Notes under the pieces: model-generated
The model's database searches: none
What the model saw: the letters and a program-made list of their open reading frames with translations, nothing else
What the model was told of the DNA's origin: nothing
Shown: piece after piece, positions 52,675 through 59,173 of the stretch
How the letters are laid out: each line of letters begins with the position of its first letter
Position numbering within the stretch: the first letter of the stretch is position 1
Translations under genes and position numbers: made by a program
Source: Paenibacillus pectinilyticus
GTDB lineage: Bacteria > Bacillota > Bacilli > Paenibacillales > NBRC-103111
Direction of reading: 5' to 3'
NCBI RefSeq assembly: GCF_001700435.1
Contig: NZ_LYPC01000029.1
Location: forward strand, 307 to 59,479
Length of the DNA: 59,173 nt

Positions 52675-53367
52675 ATGAATCTATTTGAAAAAGAAGCATT
52701 TGTAACGAAAGCTGCGGAAGAATTCGAAAATCAATCGCCTGAAGCTTTGTTAAAATTTGCTGTAGATACATTCCCAAGCTTGACTCTTGCATGCAGTTTT
52801 GGCGCAGAAGATGTGGTGCTTGTTGATATGCTTCAAAAAATTAACCCGAACGTGGATATTTTTTATTTGGATACGAATGTACACTTTGATGAAACATACG
52901 AGACGAAAGACCGTCTTGAGAAACATTATGGAACAAAGTTTGTTCAAGTGCTGCCTAAGCTGACGCTTGAAGAGCAAGCAGAGAAATTTGGCGATGAGCT
53001 TTGGAAAAGCGATGCGAACCAATGCTGCAACATTCGTAAAGTTGATCCGCTAACAGATATTCTAAGGAATTATGATGCCTGGATTACAGGTATTCGCCGC
53101 GACCAAGCGCCTACACGTGCTAACGCTAAAAAAGTGGAGTATGATGTGAAATTTGGTCTCATTAAGTTTAATCCGCTTGCTGGATGGACTTCGGAAGATG
53201 TTTGGCAGTATATCCGCGATAACGATGTGATTTACAACCCACTACATGATCGTAACTATCCAAGTATCGGCTGCACGCATTGCACACGCCCTGTTGCAGA
53301 AGGTGAAGATCCACGCGCTGGACGTTGGGCAAGTATTGAGAAAACAGAGTGCGGTCTCCACAAGTAA
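52675..53367 (+). CDS. cysH: Phosphoadenylyl/adenylyl-sulfate reductase
   Basis: 230 aa. Reduces activated sulfate to sulfite, using thioredoxin. PP-loop family start CSFGAEDVVLVDML. Four cysteines are placed as in the iron-sulfur (APS-type) enzymes: CC at 117-118 and CTHC at 200-203, plus the C-terminal ECGLH. It therefore probably acts on adenylyl sulfate, possibly on both substrates. It stands alone with its own promoter between rpsI and cwlD; the other sulfate genes are not in the window. Confidence 0.94.
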   Translation: MNLFEKEAFVTKAAEEFENQSPEALLKFAVDTFPSLTLACSFGAEDVVLVDMLQKINPNVDIFYLDTNVHFDETYETKDRLEKHYGTKFVQVLPKLTLEEQAEKFGDELWKSDANQCCNIRKVDPLTDILRNYDAWITGIRRDQAPTRANAKKVEYDVKFGLIKFNPLAGWTSEDVWQYIRDNDVIYNPLHDRNYPSIGCTHCTRPVAEGEDPRAGRWASIEKTECGLHK

Positions 53368-53396
53368 TAGAACACTTGAATATCAAGCCTAGTCAG

Positions 53397-53425
53397 GTAT
53401 ATTTGTCCACCCTGTCCCATATAGA
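53397..53425 (+). promoter_or_regulatory. Weak sporulation-type promoter of cwlD
   Basis: GTATA (53397-53401), 16 nt, CATATAGA (53418-53425). This is an imperfect match to SigE consensus (ATA-N16-CATACANT). cwlD is SigE/SigG dependent in B. subtilis, which supports but does not prove the call. The -10 lies within the 5' arm of the terminator at 53407-53463. Confidence 0.35.
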
Positions 53426-53463
53426 TGTTACAGAGTCTATAGGGGAACAGAGGTGGATTTTTT
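53407..53463 (+). terminator. Terminator of cysH that contains the cwlD ribosome site
   Basis: CCACC-CTGT-CCC-.-TATAGA (53407-53425) pairs with TCTATA-..GGG-.AACAG-.GGTGG (53436-53456), about 18 pairs with small bulges. Six T follow (53458-53463), directly before the cwlD ATG. The cwlD Shine-Dalgarno (GAGGTGG, 53450-53456) is the 3' arm, so read-through RNA would also hide it. Confidence 0.7.
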
Positions 53464-54225
53464 ATGCGTAAAAGGAAGAAGAGGTTGGTAGTGTGGCTGA
53501 CCTTTCACGGGAGTTTGAAAATAATGCTGTCTGCATTACTAGTTGGACTTGTTGTGTTTATTTATGCGTACGAGCTCCCTACAACGAAAACGTGGTCAGA
53601 TTGGACACTTCCACTCTCAGGCAAAACAATTGCCTTAGATGCGGGTCACGGCGGTCCAGATGGCGGGGCGGAGAGTAAGGATGGCGTCATTGAAAAAGAT
53701 ATTAATTTAGCGATCACATTGCAGCTCCGCGACTATTTACAACAGGCTGGTGCTGTTGTTGTTTTAACAAGAGAAACAGATACAGATTTAGCGGAGTCAG
53801 GTACTAAAGGCTATAGCAAACGGAAGACGCAAGATCTACATAACAGGGCTGATTTAATTCAAAACAATAATGCCGATATGTTTTTGAGTATCCATTTGAA
53901 CAGTATTCCGTCAGAGAAGTGGCGAGGCGCACAAACGTTCTATTATTTGAATAACCCTGACAATCCCAACTTAGCGGCACTCATTCAAGCAGAATTAAGA
54001 AGGAACTTAGAGAATACGGATCGGGTAGCGAAATTAGCGGATAAGACCGTATATTTGTTAAAAACCTTGAAAATACCGAGCGCGCTTGTTGAGGTAGGCT
54101 TCCTATCCAACCCGGAAGAGGCTAAATTGTTGGCCGATGAGAACTACCAGAAGATGCTGGCAGCGTCAGTGTATCAAGGGATTTTGAGATATTTTGCGGG
54201 AGAAAAAGTGGGATCTTCCTCATAA
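53464..54225 (+). CDS. cwlD: N-acetylmuramoyl-L-alanine amidase CwlD (germination-specific)
   Basis: 253 aa. CwlD cuts peptide side chains during synthesis of spore cortex, so that muramic delta-lactam can form. An N-terminal membrane anchor (about 18-35) precedes the Amidase_3 domain with zinc ligands H62 (DAGHGGPDGG) and H144 (SIHLNS) and the glutamate near VEVGFLSNPEEA. ATG 53464 follows GAGGTGG by 7 nt. It is followed by salA and then gerD, as in B. subtilis. Confidence 0.95.
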   Translation: MRKRKKRLVVWLTFHGSLKIMLSALLVGLVVFIYAYELPTTKTWSDWTLPLSGKTIALDAGHGGPDGGAESKDGVIEKDINLAITLQLRDYLQQAGAVVVLTRETDTDLAESGTKGYSKRKTQDLHNRADLIQNNNADMFLSIHLNSIPSEKWRGAQTFYYLNNPDNPNLAALIQAELRRNLENTDRVAKLADKTVYLLKTLKIPSALVEVGFLSNPEEAKLLADENYQKMLAASVYQGILRYFAGEKVGSSS

Positions 54226-54279
54226 TGTGTTATAATTAAAGCCGCGAATACAATGTCTCAATAAAGGTGTGATGTGGCT

Positions 54280-55374
54280 ATGATACAGAAAGATCAGATA
54301 CTAGAAGCGTTGCAAACGCTAGTAGAACCTCATTTCAATAAAAACGTAGTAGAGTTAAACCTGATTCGCGATGTTATGATTAAAGAAGATGCGGTTTCCT
54401 TAAGCTTACTTGTCGTAACAGAGGATGAAGGGTTTAAAGAACAAGCTAGAGCTTCGATTCAGCAAGCTTTAGCCAATATAGGAATACCTCAGGTACATAT
54501 ACGTTTTCGACTTTTAACAGAGCACGAACGGAATCGGATGGAAGAGCCTGTACAGCAACATTCGGAGCAAGCAAACACATCCAAACCTGTTCAGCCCCCA
54601 ATTCAGCAGCCGATTCTTGGACAATCCTCTACGGTTGAATTTATTGCGGTCGCGAGTGGAAAAGGTGGCGTTGGGAAATCAACTGTCACAGTGAACTTAG
54701 CTGTTGCGTTAGCTCGCAAAGGTAAAAAGGTTGGGATTATTGACGCGGATATTTATGGCTTCAGTATTCCGGATATGATGGGGATCGAAGAACAACCTCA
54801 ACTAGTGGAGAATGTGATAATTCCCGTGGAGAAATTCGGCGTTAAAGTCATATCTATGGGCTTCTTCGTTCAGGATAATGCGCCAGTCGTCTGGCGTGGA
54901 CCGATGCTGGGTAAAATGCTTCGCAATTTCTTCAATGAAGTAAATTGGGGCGATGTGGAATATATCTTGCTAGATCTTCCGCCAGGTACAGGAGATGTAG
55001 CGCTAGATGTGCATCAGCTTATCCCTCAGAGTAAAGAAGTCATCGTGACAACGCCTCATGCTACTGCAGCTTTCGTAGCTGCGAGAGCTGGAGCTATGGC
55101 GATTCAAACAGATCATGAAATTCTAGGCATTGTCGAGAACATGTCCTATTATGAGAGCAAAGACGGCAGTATCGACCACATCTTTGGCAAAGGCGGCGGA
55201 GCTAAGCTAGCAGAAGATTTGCATAGTGAGCTTTTGGCTCAGATCCCATTAGGTGCTCCGGATAACCATATCTCGGAGAAGGATTACTCCCCATCCGTTT
55301 ATAAAGCAGATTCCAAGGCTGGCCAAATTTATTTGGAAGTAGCTGAAAGAATTATCGCGAAGCTTCAGAAGTAA
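54280..55374 (+). CDS. salA: Mrp/ApbC family P-loop ATPase, SalA type
   Basis: About 364 aa. An N-terminal DUF59-like domain (1-90) and a Gln/Pro-rich linker (about 90-118) lead to an Mrp-type ATPase with the deviant Walker A SGKGGVGKST (about 126-135), ADIYGFSIPDMMG and DLPPGTGDVALD. It contains no cysteine at all, so the CXXC of iron-sulfur carriers in this family is missing. This favours the SalA regulator role known in B. subtilis. ATG 54280 aligns with SalA; GTG 54274 is a less likely start. Confidence 0.92.
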   Translation: MIQKDQILEALQTLVEPHFNKNVVELNLIRDVMIKEDAVSLSLLVVTEDEGFKEQARASIQQALANIGIPQVHIRFRLLTEHERNRMEEPVQQHSEQANTSKPVQPPIQQPILGQSSTVEFIAVASGKGGVGKSTVTVNLAVALARKGKKVGIIDADIYGFSIPDMMGIEEQPQLVENVIIPVEKFGVKVISMGFFVQDNAPVVWRGPMLGKMLRNFFNEVNWGDVEYILLDLPPGTGDVALDVHQLIPQSKEVIVTTPHATAAFVAARAGAMAIQTDHEILGIVENMSYYESKDGSIDHIFGKGGGAKLAEDLHSELLAQIPLGAPDNHISEKDYSPSVYKADSKAGQIYLEVAERIIAKLQK

Positions 55375-55378
55375 AAAG

Positions 55379-55423
55379 AAAAAGGAAGAGGGAGCAGACT
55401 TGAGCTGCAACCTCTTCCTTTTT
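55379..55423. terminator. Bidirectional terminator between salA and gerD
   Basis: A perfect 13-bp stem (55379-55391 with 55411-55423), with A-residues on the left and T-residues on the right so that it works for both convergent genes. GCAG/CTGC closes the inner loop. Confidence 0.93.
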
Positions 55424-55426
55424 GGT

Positions 55427-56203
55427 TTAGGAACCAGAATCAGATTCACTTCCCTTTTTCTCGCTTCCTTGTTTTTCAGAATCTCCCGAGGAATCATCTT
55501 TCTGTTTCTCATCCCCGCTTTGCTTGTCCTGATCTTTGCCGGAATCGCCGCTCTTCGAGTCGGTGCTTTTTGCGGATGGCATTTGATCGGGTTTACTTTG
55601 TTGGGCAATGGCGGACTTTAGCAATTCAACCATTTGAGCTCGGAAAAGCGGACTCTGAATGGATTCTTCCATGACAGTCATCATTTGTTGTCGGTATGGC
55701 GCTGTTTTCATGACATCAAGAACCATCTTCTCATAATCTGGATTTTTCATCACATCAATCAATGATTTTTGATAAGTAGGATCCTTTAATAATTCTTTAA
55801 ACATCTGTTTAGTTTCTTTTTGAATCGCATTGGCGAAATCACCGGCAAACTTAGGATCCTTCATCATATCGGTTAGGAACATATTGTTTTCTTTAGCAGT
55901 CAGAACATCCTTAACGGCCATTTGTAACTGGAGAGACTCATTGGCTGACAGTAGCTTAATTTGAGACTGCCCAGAGATGCTGTTAGAGCCAACATCCCCA
56001 TTCATGATGCTTCGATTTGCTGCGCTGATCGCTTTTTTTCCATCATCGGATTTGAGAATATCAAGGATCATCGTTTTTTGTTCTTTATACGTATTCGCTT
56101 GCGATTGTCCTTGTGAAGAGTTGTCGGTTCCGCAAGAAGTGAGAAGTAAAGCCATTGAAATGACCGGTAGAATATGTTGCTTTCTAAGTCTGGACTTTAA
56201 CAT
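55427..56203 (-). CDS. gerD: Spore germination lipoprotein GerD
   Basis: 258 aa. GerD helps cluster germinant receptors in the spore inner membrane. A signal peptide ends in the lipobox LLTSC (about 20-24). The middle domain has regular helices with repeated MMKDP, LLKDPTYQ and VMKNPDYEKM units. The last 55 or so residues are a low-complexity Ser/Asp/Lys/Gly tail, making it longer than B. subtilis GerD. The ribosome site GGGAG is about 8 nt upstream. The minus-strand promoter is at 56239-56267. Confidence 0.94.
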   Translation of the reverse strand: MLKSRLRKQHILPVISMALLLTSCGTDNSSQGQSQANTYKEQKTMILDILKSDDGKKAISAANRSIMNGDVGSNSISGQSQIKLLSANESLQLQMAVKDVLTAKENNMFLTDMMKDPKFAGDFANAIQKETKQMFKELLKDPTYQKSLIDVMKNPDYEKMVLDVMKTAPYRQQMMTVMEESIQSPLFRAQMVELLKSAIAQQSKPDQMPSAKSTDSKSGDSGKDQDKQSGDEKQKDDSSGDSEKQGSEKKGSESDSGS

Positions 56204-56238
56204 ATCGGCGTGCTCCCTTCCCTTAGCTTTGATGGTCT

Positions 56239-56267
56239 TAGTATGTGTGGTTAGGGTAAGATTATAA
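56239..56267 (-). promoter_or_regulatory. SigG-type promoter of gerD
   Basis: Read on the minus strand: -35 TTATA (56267-56263), 17 nt, -10 CATACTA (56245-56239), an exact match to the SigG -10 CATNNTA. gerD is forespore-specific in B. subtilis. Confidence 0.65.
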
Positions 56268-56278
56268 GGGCCTAGTAT

Positions 56279-56307
56279 TGGCTTTTTATCGCAAAGGTTG
56301 GTACAAT
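56279..56307 (+). promoter_or_regulatory. SigA-type promoter of kbaA
   Basis: TTGGCT (56279-56284), 17 nt, TACAAT (56302-56307) with TG at 56299-56300 (extended -10). It diverges from the gerD promoter about 12 nt away. Confidence 0.68.
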
Positions 56308-56342
56308 TAACAATTAGAGTTGAAGTGTGGAGGTAATTGAAC

Positions 56343-56939
56343 GTGACGTTGCGTAAATGGTTTCATTTATTTTGGACAACACTAGTATTAGGAATGGTAG
56401 TTTCCACAGGAATTGGACTTATCCTTCAATTTTCTGACAAAGAATTTTCCGTAATGGGTTTATCCGCTGTAGGATTTAACCTCGTGAATATGATTCTGGG
56501 TGGGGCCACAATCAGCGTATTAAGTCAGATGGGTTTCTTTGCTTATTTAATTGTTAGATTCATAGCAGTAGGCATCATACGTTCCAAAACAGTCTGGGAT
56601 CTGTTGCAATTAGCTGTTGTCATAGTTGTGTTAATAGATCTTGTCTACTTAAGGAAGACCAATTTTGAGACATCGGAATCTCTATTTGGATACTTCATAC
56701 TTCCGCTAATTGTCCTAGCAATTTCAATCGGCGTGAGTTACTGGAAAGTCAAGTTGACGAATCGTAACGCCTTTATTCCAACGTTATTCTTTATGAGTGC
56801 GGTAACTGTGCTAGAAGCTGTACCTGCATTAAAGCTGGATAACGCGGCATCAAGTCTCTTTATGTTGGCACCGTTATTCGTTTGTAATGCATGGCAAATT
56901 TTGACCCTTCATAAAATAGTAGAAAACAAAAAGAGCTAA
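56343..56939 (+). CDS. kbaA: KinB-signalling pathway activation protein KbaA
   Basis: About 198 aa integral membrane protein with about six predicted helices. KbaA activates the KinB branch of the sporulation phosphorelay in B. subtilis. SQMGFFAYLIVRFIAVGI is the recognisable family stretch. GTG 56343 is preferred, 8 nt after GGAGGT; TTG 56337 is too close. The stop codon lies inside the terminator stem. Confidence 0.9.
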   Translation: MTLRKWFHLFWTTLVLGMVVSTGIGLILQFSDKEFSVMGLSAVGFNLVNMILGGATISVLSQMGFFAYLIVRFIAVGIIRSKTVWDLLQLAVVIVVLIDLVYLRKTNFETSESLFGYFILPLIVLAISIGVSYWKVKLTNRNAFIPTLFFMSAVTVLEAVPALKLDNAASSLFMLAPLFVCNAWQILTLHKIVENKKS

Positions 56940-56958
56940 TTCAATTAGCTCTTTTTTT
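56928..56958. terminator. Bidirectional terminator between kbaA and pdaB
   Basis: AAAAAGAGCTAA (56928-56939) pairs with TTAGCTCTTTTT (56945-56956), loop of five. The flanking A-run and T-run allow use in both directions. Confidence 0.92.
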
Positions 56959-56970
56959 CAAATCTATAGA

Positions 56971-57753
56971 TTAATGAATCTGTTTCATCGCTTGATCTTC
57001 AACGGGTGTAGTATCAACTTGGGTTTGTTTGATCAACTCGCTCACACTCACAAATTGATATCCTTTGGAGCGTAATTGTTCAATAATTGCTGGAAGTGCT
57101 TCAGCTGTTTGTTGAGAGGAATCACTCGCATGGAGCAGCACGATATCTCCTGGATGAGCCTTGCTTACTACACGGTTAACAATGGTATCTACCCCTTTAT
57201 TCAGCCAATCCTGTGAGTCCGTATCCCATTGGATAACCGAATAGCCAAGATCATTGGCAATACGCAGGACACGTTTGTCGAAATCACCGTTGGGGAGACG
57301 AATAAGATTAGGCTCTTTTCCGATGAGTTCTGTCAAAATACCATGTGCCGTAGAGATTTGTTTGCGGATCTCTTCATCGCTAAGACTACTGTAATTGTCG
57401 AATTTGTTGCCGTGACTGCCAATCTCGAACCCGTTACTTTTAATGTGCTCCACAATGTTTGGATGACTTTTGCTCCAAGGGGAAGATAAGAAGAAGGTCG
57501 CATCCTTCACGCCGTTATCCTTCAAGATTTTCAAAATAGGCTCTGCTCGCGTATCCCCCCAGGAGATATCAAAGGTTAGCGCGATGACCTTCTTTTCAGT
57601 CTGTACGCTATAGATCGCGGATGGTTCAGAATTCATGAAGACAGATACATTACTTTGTTCGGAATAGATGATGGCTGCTGAGAAAATAACGGCGAGTGCA
57701 ATGAATAAGTATTGTTTAAATTTACGGGCATTAATGACAAAAAAGTAGTTCAT
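56971..57753 (-). CDS. pdaB: Polysaccharide deacetylase family sporulation protein PdaB
   Basis: 260 aa. An N-terminal membrane anchor (about 14-31) precedes a NodB-fold domain. The usual TFDDG is TFDISWGD, and the metal motif H-x3-H appears as SHGNKF, with the second histidine missing. PdaB of B. subtilis deviates at the same sites, so classic deacetylase activity is doubtful. It is needed for late spore stability there. Ribosome site GGAGGT about 11 nt upstream of the start. Confidence 0.92.
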   Translation of the reverse strand: MNYFFVINARKFKQYLFIALAVIFSAAIIYSEQSNVSVFMNSEPSAIYSVQTEKKVIALTFDISWGDTRAEPILKILKDNGVKDATFFLSSPWSKSHPNIVEHIKSNGFEIGSHGNKFDNYSSLSDEEIRKQISTAHGILTELIGKEPNLIRLPNGDFDKRVLRIANDLGYSVIQWDTDSQDWLNKGVDTIVNRVVSKAHPGDIVLLHASDSSQQTAEALPAIIEQLRSKGYQFVSVSELIKQTQVDTTPVEDQAMKQIH

Positions 57754-57814
57754 GAATAGCTTGTACCTCCCTTATGTCAGGCAGTTGTTATAGCTTGTTT
57801 ACCCTTTAGTAAAT

Positions 57815-57842
57815 AATGTATGCTCGTACACAGGGCACTTAT
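57815..57842 (-). promoter_or_regulatory. SigE-type promoter of pdaB
   Basis: Read on the minus strand: ATA (57842-57840), 17 nt, CATACATT (57822-57815), a full match to the SigE -10 CATACANT. A possible plus-strand promoter for the next gene (TTGTTT 57795-57800, TATGCT 57819-57824) overlaps it. Confidence 0.55.
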
Positions 57843-57867
57843 GCTTCTGAAATAGGAGGAAATAGAA

Positions 57868-58479
57868 ATGAATTTGCGACCGCTTTTAACGCATTTTAAA
57901 GAAATGAAGCATTACTTTATTGTCGTAGTTTTGGTATTTGGATTTAGTTTTTATTTAGGATGGGCGAATTCTGGGCAGTACTCTCACTTTCTAGAGGGGC
58001 AGTTAGCGGGGCTTAAACCAACAATTAATACAATCAATGCATCTGATAATCCACAGTTATGGTTATTTGTTTTAATCTTTTTAAATAATGCCATAAAGTC
58101 GGTTGTCATAGTCTTCACGGGGCTGCTATTAGGTATTCTGCCGCTTTTTATGATCATTGCGAATGGGATGATTCTGGGTTATGTACTGTCCCTCCAAACG
58201 AATGGGAGTACGTTAACTGTTGTTCTAAAAGGAATACTACCCCACGGAATCATCGAGATTCCTGTTATTTTAATAGCGTGTGCATATGGACTTAAATTAG
58301 GGATGCTGGTTTGGAAAATGGGGCTGCAAGTAGCTGTACCTATTGAGAAGAAAAGTGCCCGCCTTGAAATAAGGAGGATTCTTCAATTGACCAAGCCACT
58401 TAGCGTGGGAATCGTTATTCTGCTTCTATTTGCAGCCATAATAGAAAGTACACTTACCTACTGGTTGGTGCATTTGTAA
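57868..58479 (+). CDS. Stage II sporulation protein M family membrane protein
   Basis: 203 aa with about five hydrophobic segments. It resembles the SpoIIM/DUF95 family: LNNAIKSVVIVFTGLLLGILP and GILPHGIIEIPVILIACAYGL are the conserved core. SpoIIM belongs to the engulfment complex DMP, but this family also has paralogues of unknown role, and spoIIM proper is usually elsewhere, so I give no symbol. TAGGAGG precedes ATG 57868. Confidence 0.82.
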   Translation: MNLRPLLTHFKEMKHYFIVVVLVFGFSFYLGWANSGQYSHFLEGQLAGLKPTINTINASDNPQLWLFVLIFLNNAIKSVVIVFTGLLLGILPLFMIIANGMILGYVLSLQTNGSTLTVVLKGILPHGIIEIPVILIACAYGLKLGMLVWKMGLQVAVPIEKKSARLEIRRILQLTKPLSVGIVILLLFAAIIESTLTYWLVHL

Positions 58480-58629
58480 AATATTTTCAATCTCGTTGTC
58501 ATAAAACTGGCAAAATCTGAGCATAACAATAAGGCGGAAATGGAAGGGAGCCTGACTGGCCCGCCATGTCTGCCTAACGAACTGTTAGTGCCATGAATCT
58601 CTACAGTCGAGAGGGGTTTGGATGGATGT

Positions 58630-58860
58630 ATGCTCGGATTTTTGTTCAATGAGAGAGAATGCAGAGAATTAGACTATGTACTACGCAAAGAATTGGATGA
58701 AATGCTATTCGATCTCAACGATAAGCGAATTGATCAGGAGATAAAGGGAGCTATAGAATCCAGATATAAAGTGATCTTCCGGATGTATGCTCGTTTGGCA
58801 ACGCCCAAGGAAATTTCAAAGTATGCCAGGAATCGTAATTATCAAGCTCAAAAAAAATAG
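58630..58860 (+). CDS. Conserved small hypothetical protein
   Basis: About 76 aa, charged and helical, with no membrane segment (FNERECRELDYVLRKELDEM ... YKVIFRMYARLATPKEISKY). It looks like the short conserved proteins seen near rRNA operons in Bacillales, but I cannot name a function. ATG 58630 is likely; a TTG at 58618 has no room for a ribosome site. The 150-nt region before it holds small hairpins (GGCGG/CCGCC near 58534-58564) and no clear promoter. Confidence 0.75.
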   Translation: MLGFLFNERECRELDYVLRKELDEMLFDLNDKRIDQEIKGAIESRYKVIFRMYARLATPKEISKYARNRNYQAQKK

Positions 58861-58871
58861 GGGGTGAGTGC

Positions 58872-58901
58872 TTGACTTACCCTCTCTACCTATGTTATTT
58901 T
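58872..58901 (+). promoter_or_regulatory. Upstream promoter (P1) of the right rRNA operon
   Basis: TTGACT (58872-58877), 18 nt, TATTTT (58896-58901) with TG at 58893-58894 (extended -10). It starts only 12 nt after the preceding stop codon. Confidence 0.5.
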
Positions 58902-58980
58902 ATAACTCGTCACTTCGAAACAAAGCGAGTAAGTCTTAAGTGGACAAGATGTTCATCAAAAAATGTCTAGAAAAAAAGAC

Positions 58981-59010
58981 TTGCAATCTTGTGTGACAAT
59001 GTGGTATATT
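58981..59010 (+). promoter_or_regulatory. Main promoter (P2) of the right rRNA operon
   Basis: TTGCAA (58981-58986), 18 nt, TATATT (59005-59010) with TG at 59002-59003 (extended -10). A-rich DNA upstream (58957-58978) could act as an UP element. Tandem promoters are usual for Bacillales rRNA operons. Confidence 0.72.
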
Positions 59011-59016
59011 TAAAAA

Positions 59017-59173
59017 GTCGCCGCTAAACAGGCGACGAAATAATGAAAGAAATTGATCTTTGAAAACTGAACAACGAGTGAGTAAGCACGAACGAGTAAT
59101 CGACTATAAAAGAGATTGTAAAATCTCGCTAGCATCAAAATGAGCATTTCAGCTTTCACAATAGGACGAGCAA
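59017..59173 (+). promoter_or_regulatory. Leader of an rRNA operon with boxA
   Basis: A hairpin GTCGCC/GGCGAC (59017-59036) is followed by GATCTTTGAAAACTGAAC (59055-59072), the boxA-like antitermination sequence typical of Bacillales rRNA leaders. The 16S gene itself is not reached. From 58861 to the end there is no protein gene. Confidence 0.78.

Noticed and set aside
58862..58882. Hairpin after the last small gene as a terminator
   Set aside because: The 8-bp stem has no T-run after it and overlaps the -35 of the rRNA promoter.
1..59173. Search for CRISPR arrays, insertion sequences, phage or defence genes
   Set aside because: No regularly spaced direct repeats, transposase or integrase frames were seen; gene order is core chromosome throughout.

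Overview
This window looks like a chromosomal core region of a spore-forming member of the Bacillales, most likely Paenibacillus or a close relative. The basis is gene content and order: ctsR-mcsA-mcsB-clpC after a 5S rRNA, radA-disA, the isoprenoid/aminoacyl-tRNA block, sigH, the whole str-S10-spc-alpha ribosomal superoperon, then cwlD-salA-gerD-kbaA-pdaB. This closely follows Bacillus subtilis, with a few insertions (pssA, a minus-strand hypothetical gene, cysH) and one absence (no ECF transporter genes between rplQ and truA). I saw no phage, insertion sequence, CRISPR array or tRNA gene.

Layout. 1-180: end of an rRNA operon (5S and terminator). 326-5037: CtsR-controlled class III stress operon. 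5231-8567: radA, disA, pssA. 8656-9051: a lone minus-strand gene of unknown function. 9207-13021: yacL, ispD, ispF, gltX. 13016-17137: a cysteine T-box followed by cysE-cysS-mrnC-rlmB-rae1. 17257-19064: sigH, then rpmG-secE-nusG. 19202-21653: rplK-rplA and rplJ-rplL with an L10 leader. 21882-30065: a small methyltransferase, rpoB and rpoC. 30250-34942: rplGB-rpsL-rpsG-fusA-tuf. 35186-50557: the S10-spc-alpha superoperon from rpsJ to rplQ, including secY, adk, map, infA and rpoA. 50626-52494: truA, rplM, rpsI. 52590-58860: cysH, then sporulation and germination genes on alternating strands (cwlD, salA, gerD, kbaA, pdaB, a SpoIIM-like gene) and a small conserved hypothetical gene. 58872-59173: promoters and leader of a second rRNA operon whose 16S gene lies beyond the window.

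How the parts work together. Most genes make or control the transcription and translation machinery (RNA polymerase, ribosomal proteins, elongation factors, aminoacyl-tRNA synthetases, rRNA processing and modification). The rest are protein quality control (ClpC/McsB), genome-integrity signalling (RadA, c-di-AMP by DisA), membrane lipid and isoprenoid precursors, cysteine and sulfate assimilation, and entry into and exit from sporulation (SigH, KbaA, CwlD, PdaB, GerD).

The least ordinary signals are in the gaps. (1) At least three copies of a short palindromic repeat, in either orientation, lie between ribosomal protein genes. (2) Two terminators have their 5' arms upstream of the next gene's transcription start, so they can form only on read-through RNA; one, upstream of cwlD, also contains the ribosome binding site of the next gene. 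(3) A minus-strand gene of unknown function has its own near-consensus promoter. (4) A same-direction rRNA operon lies at each end of the window.
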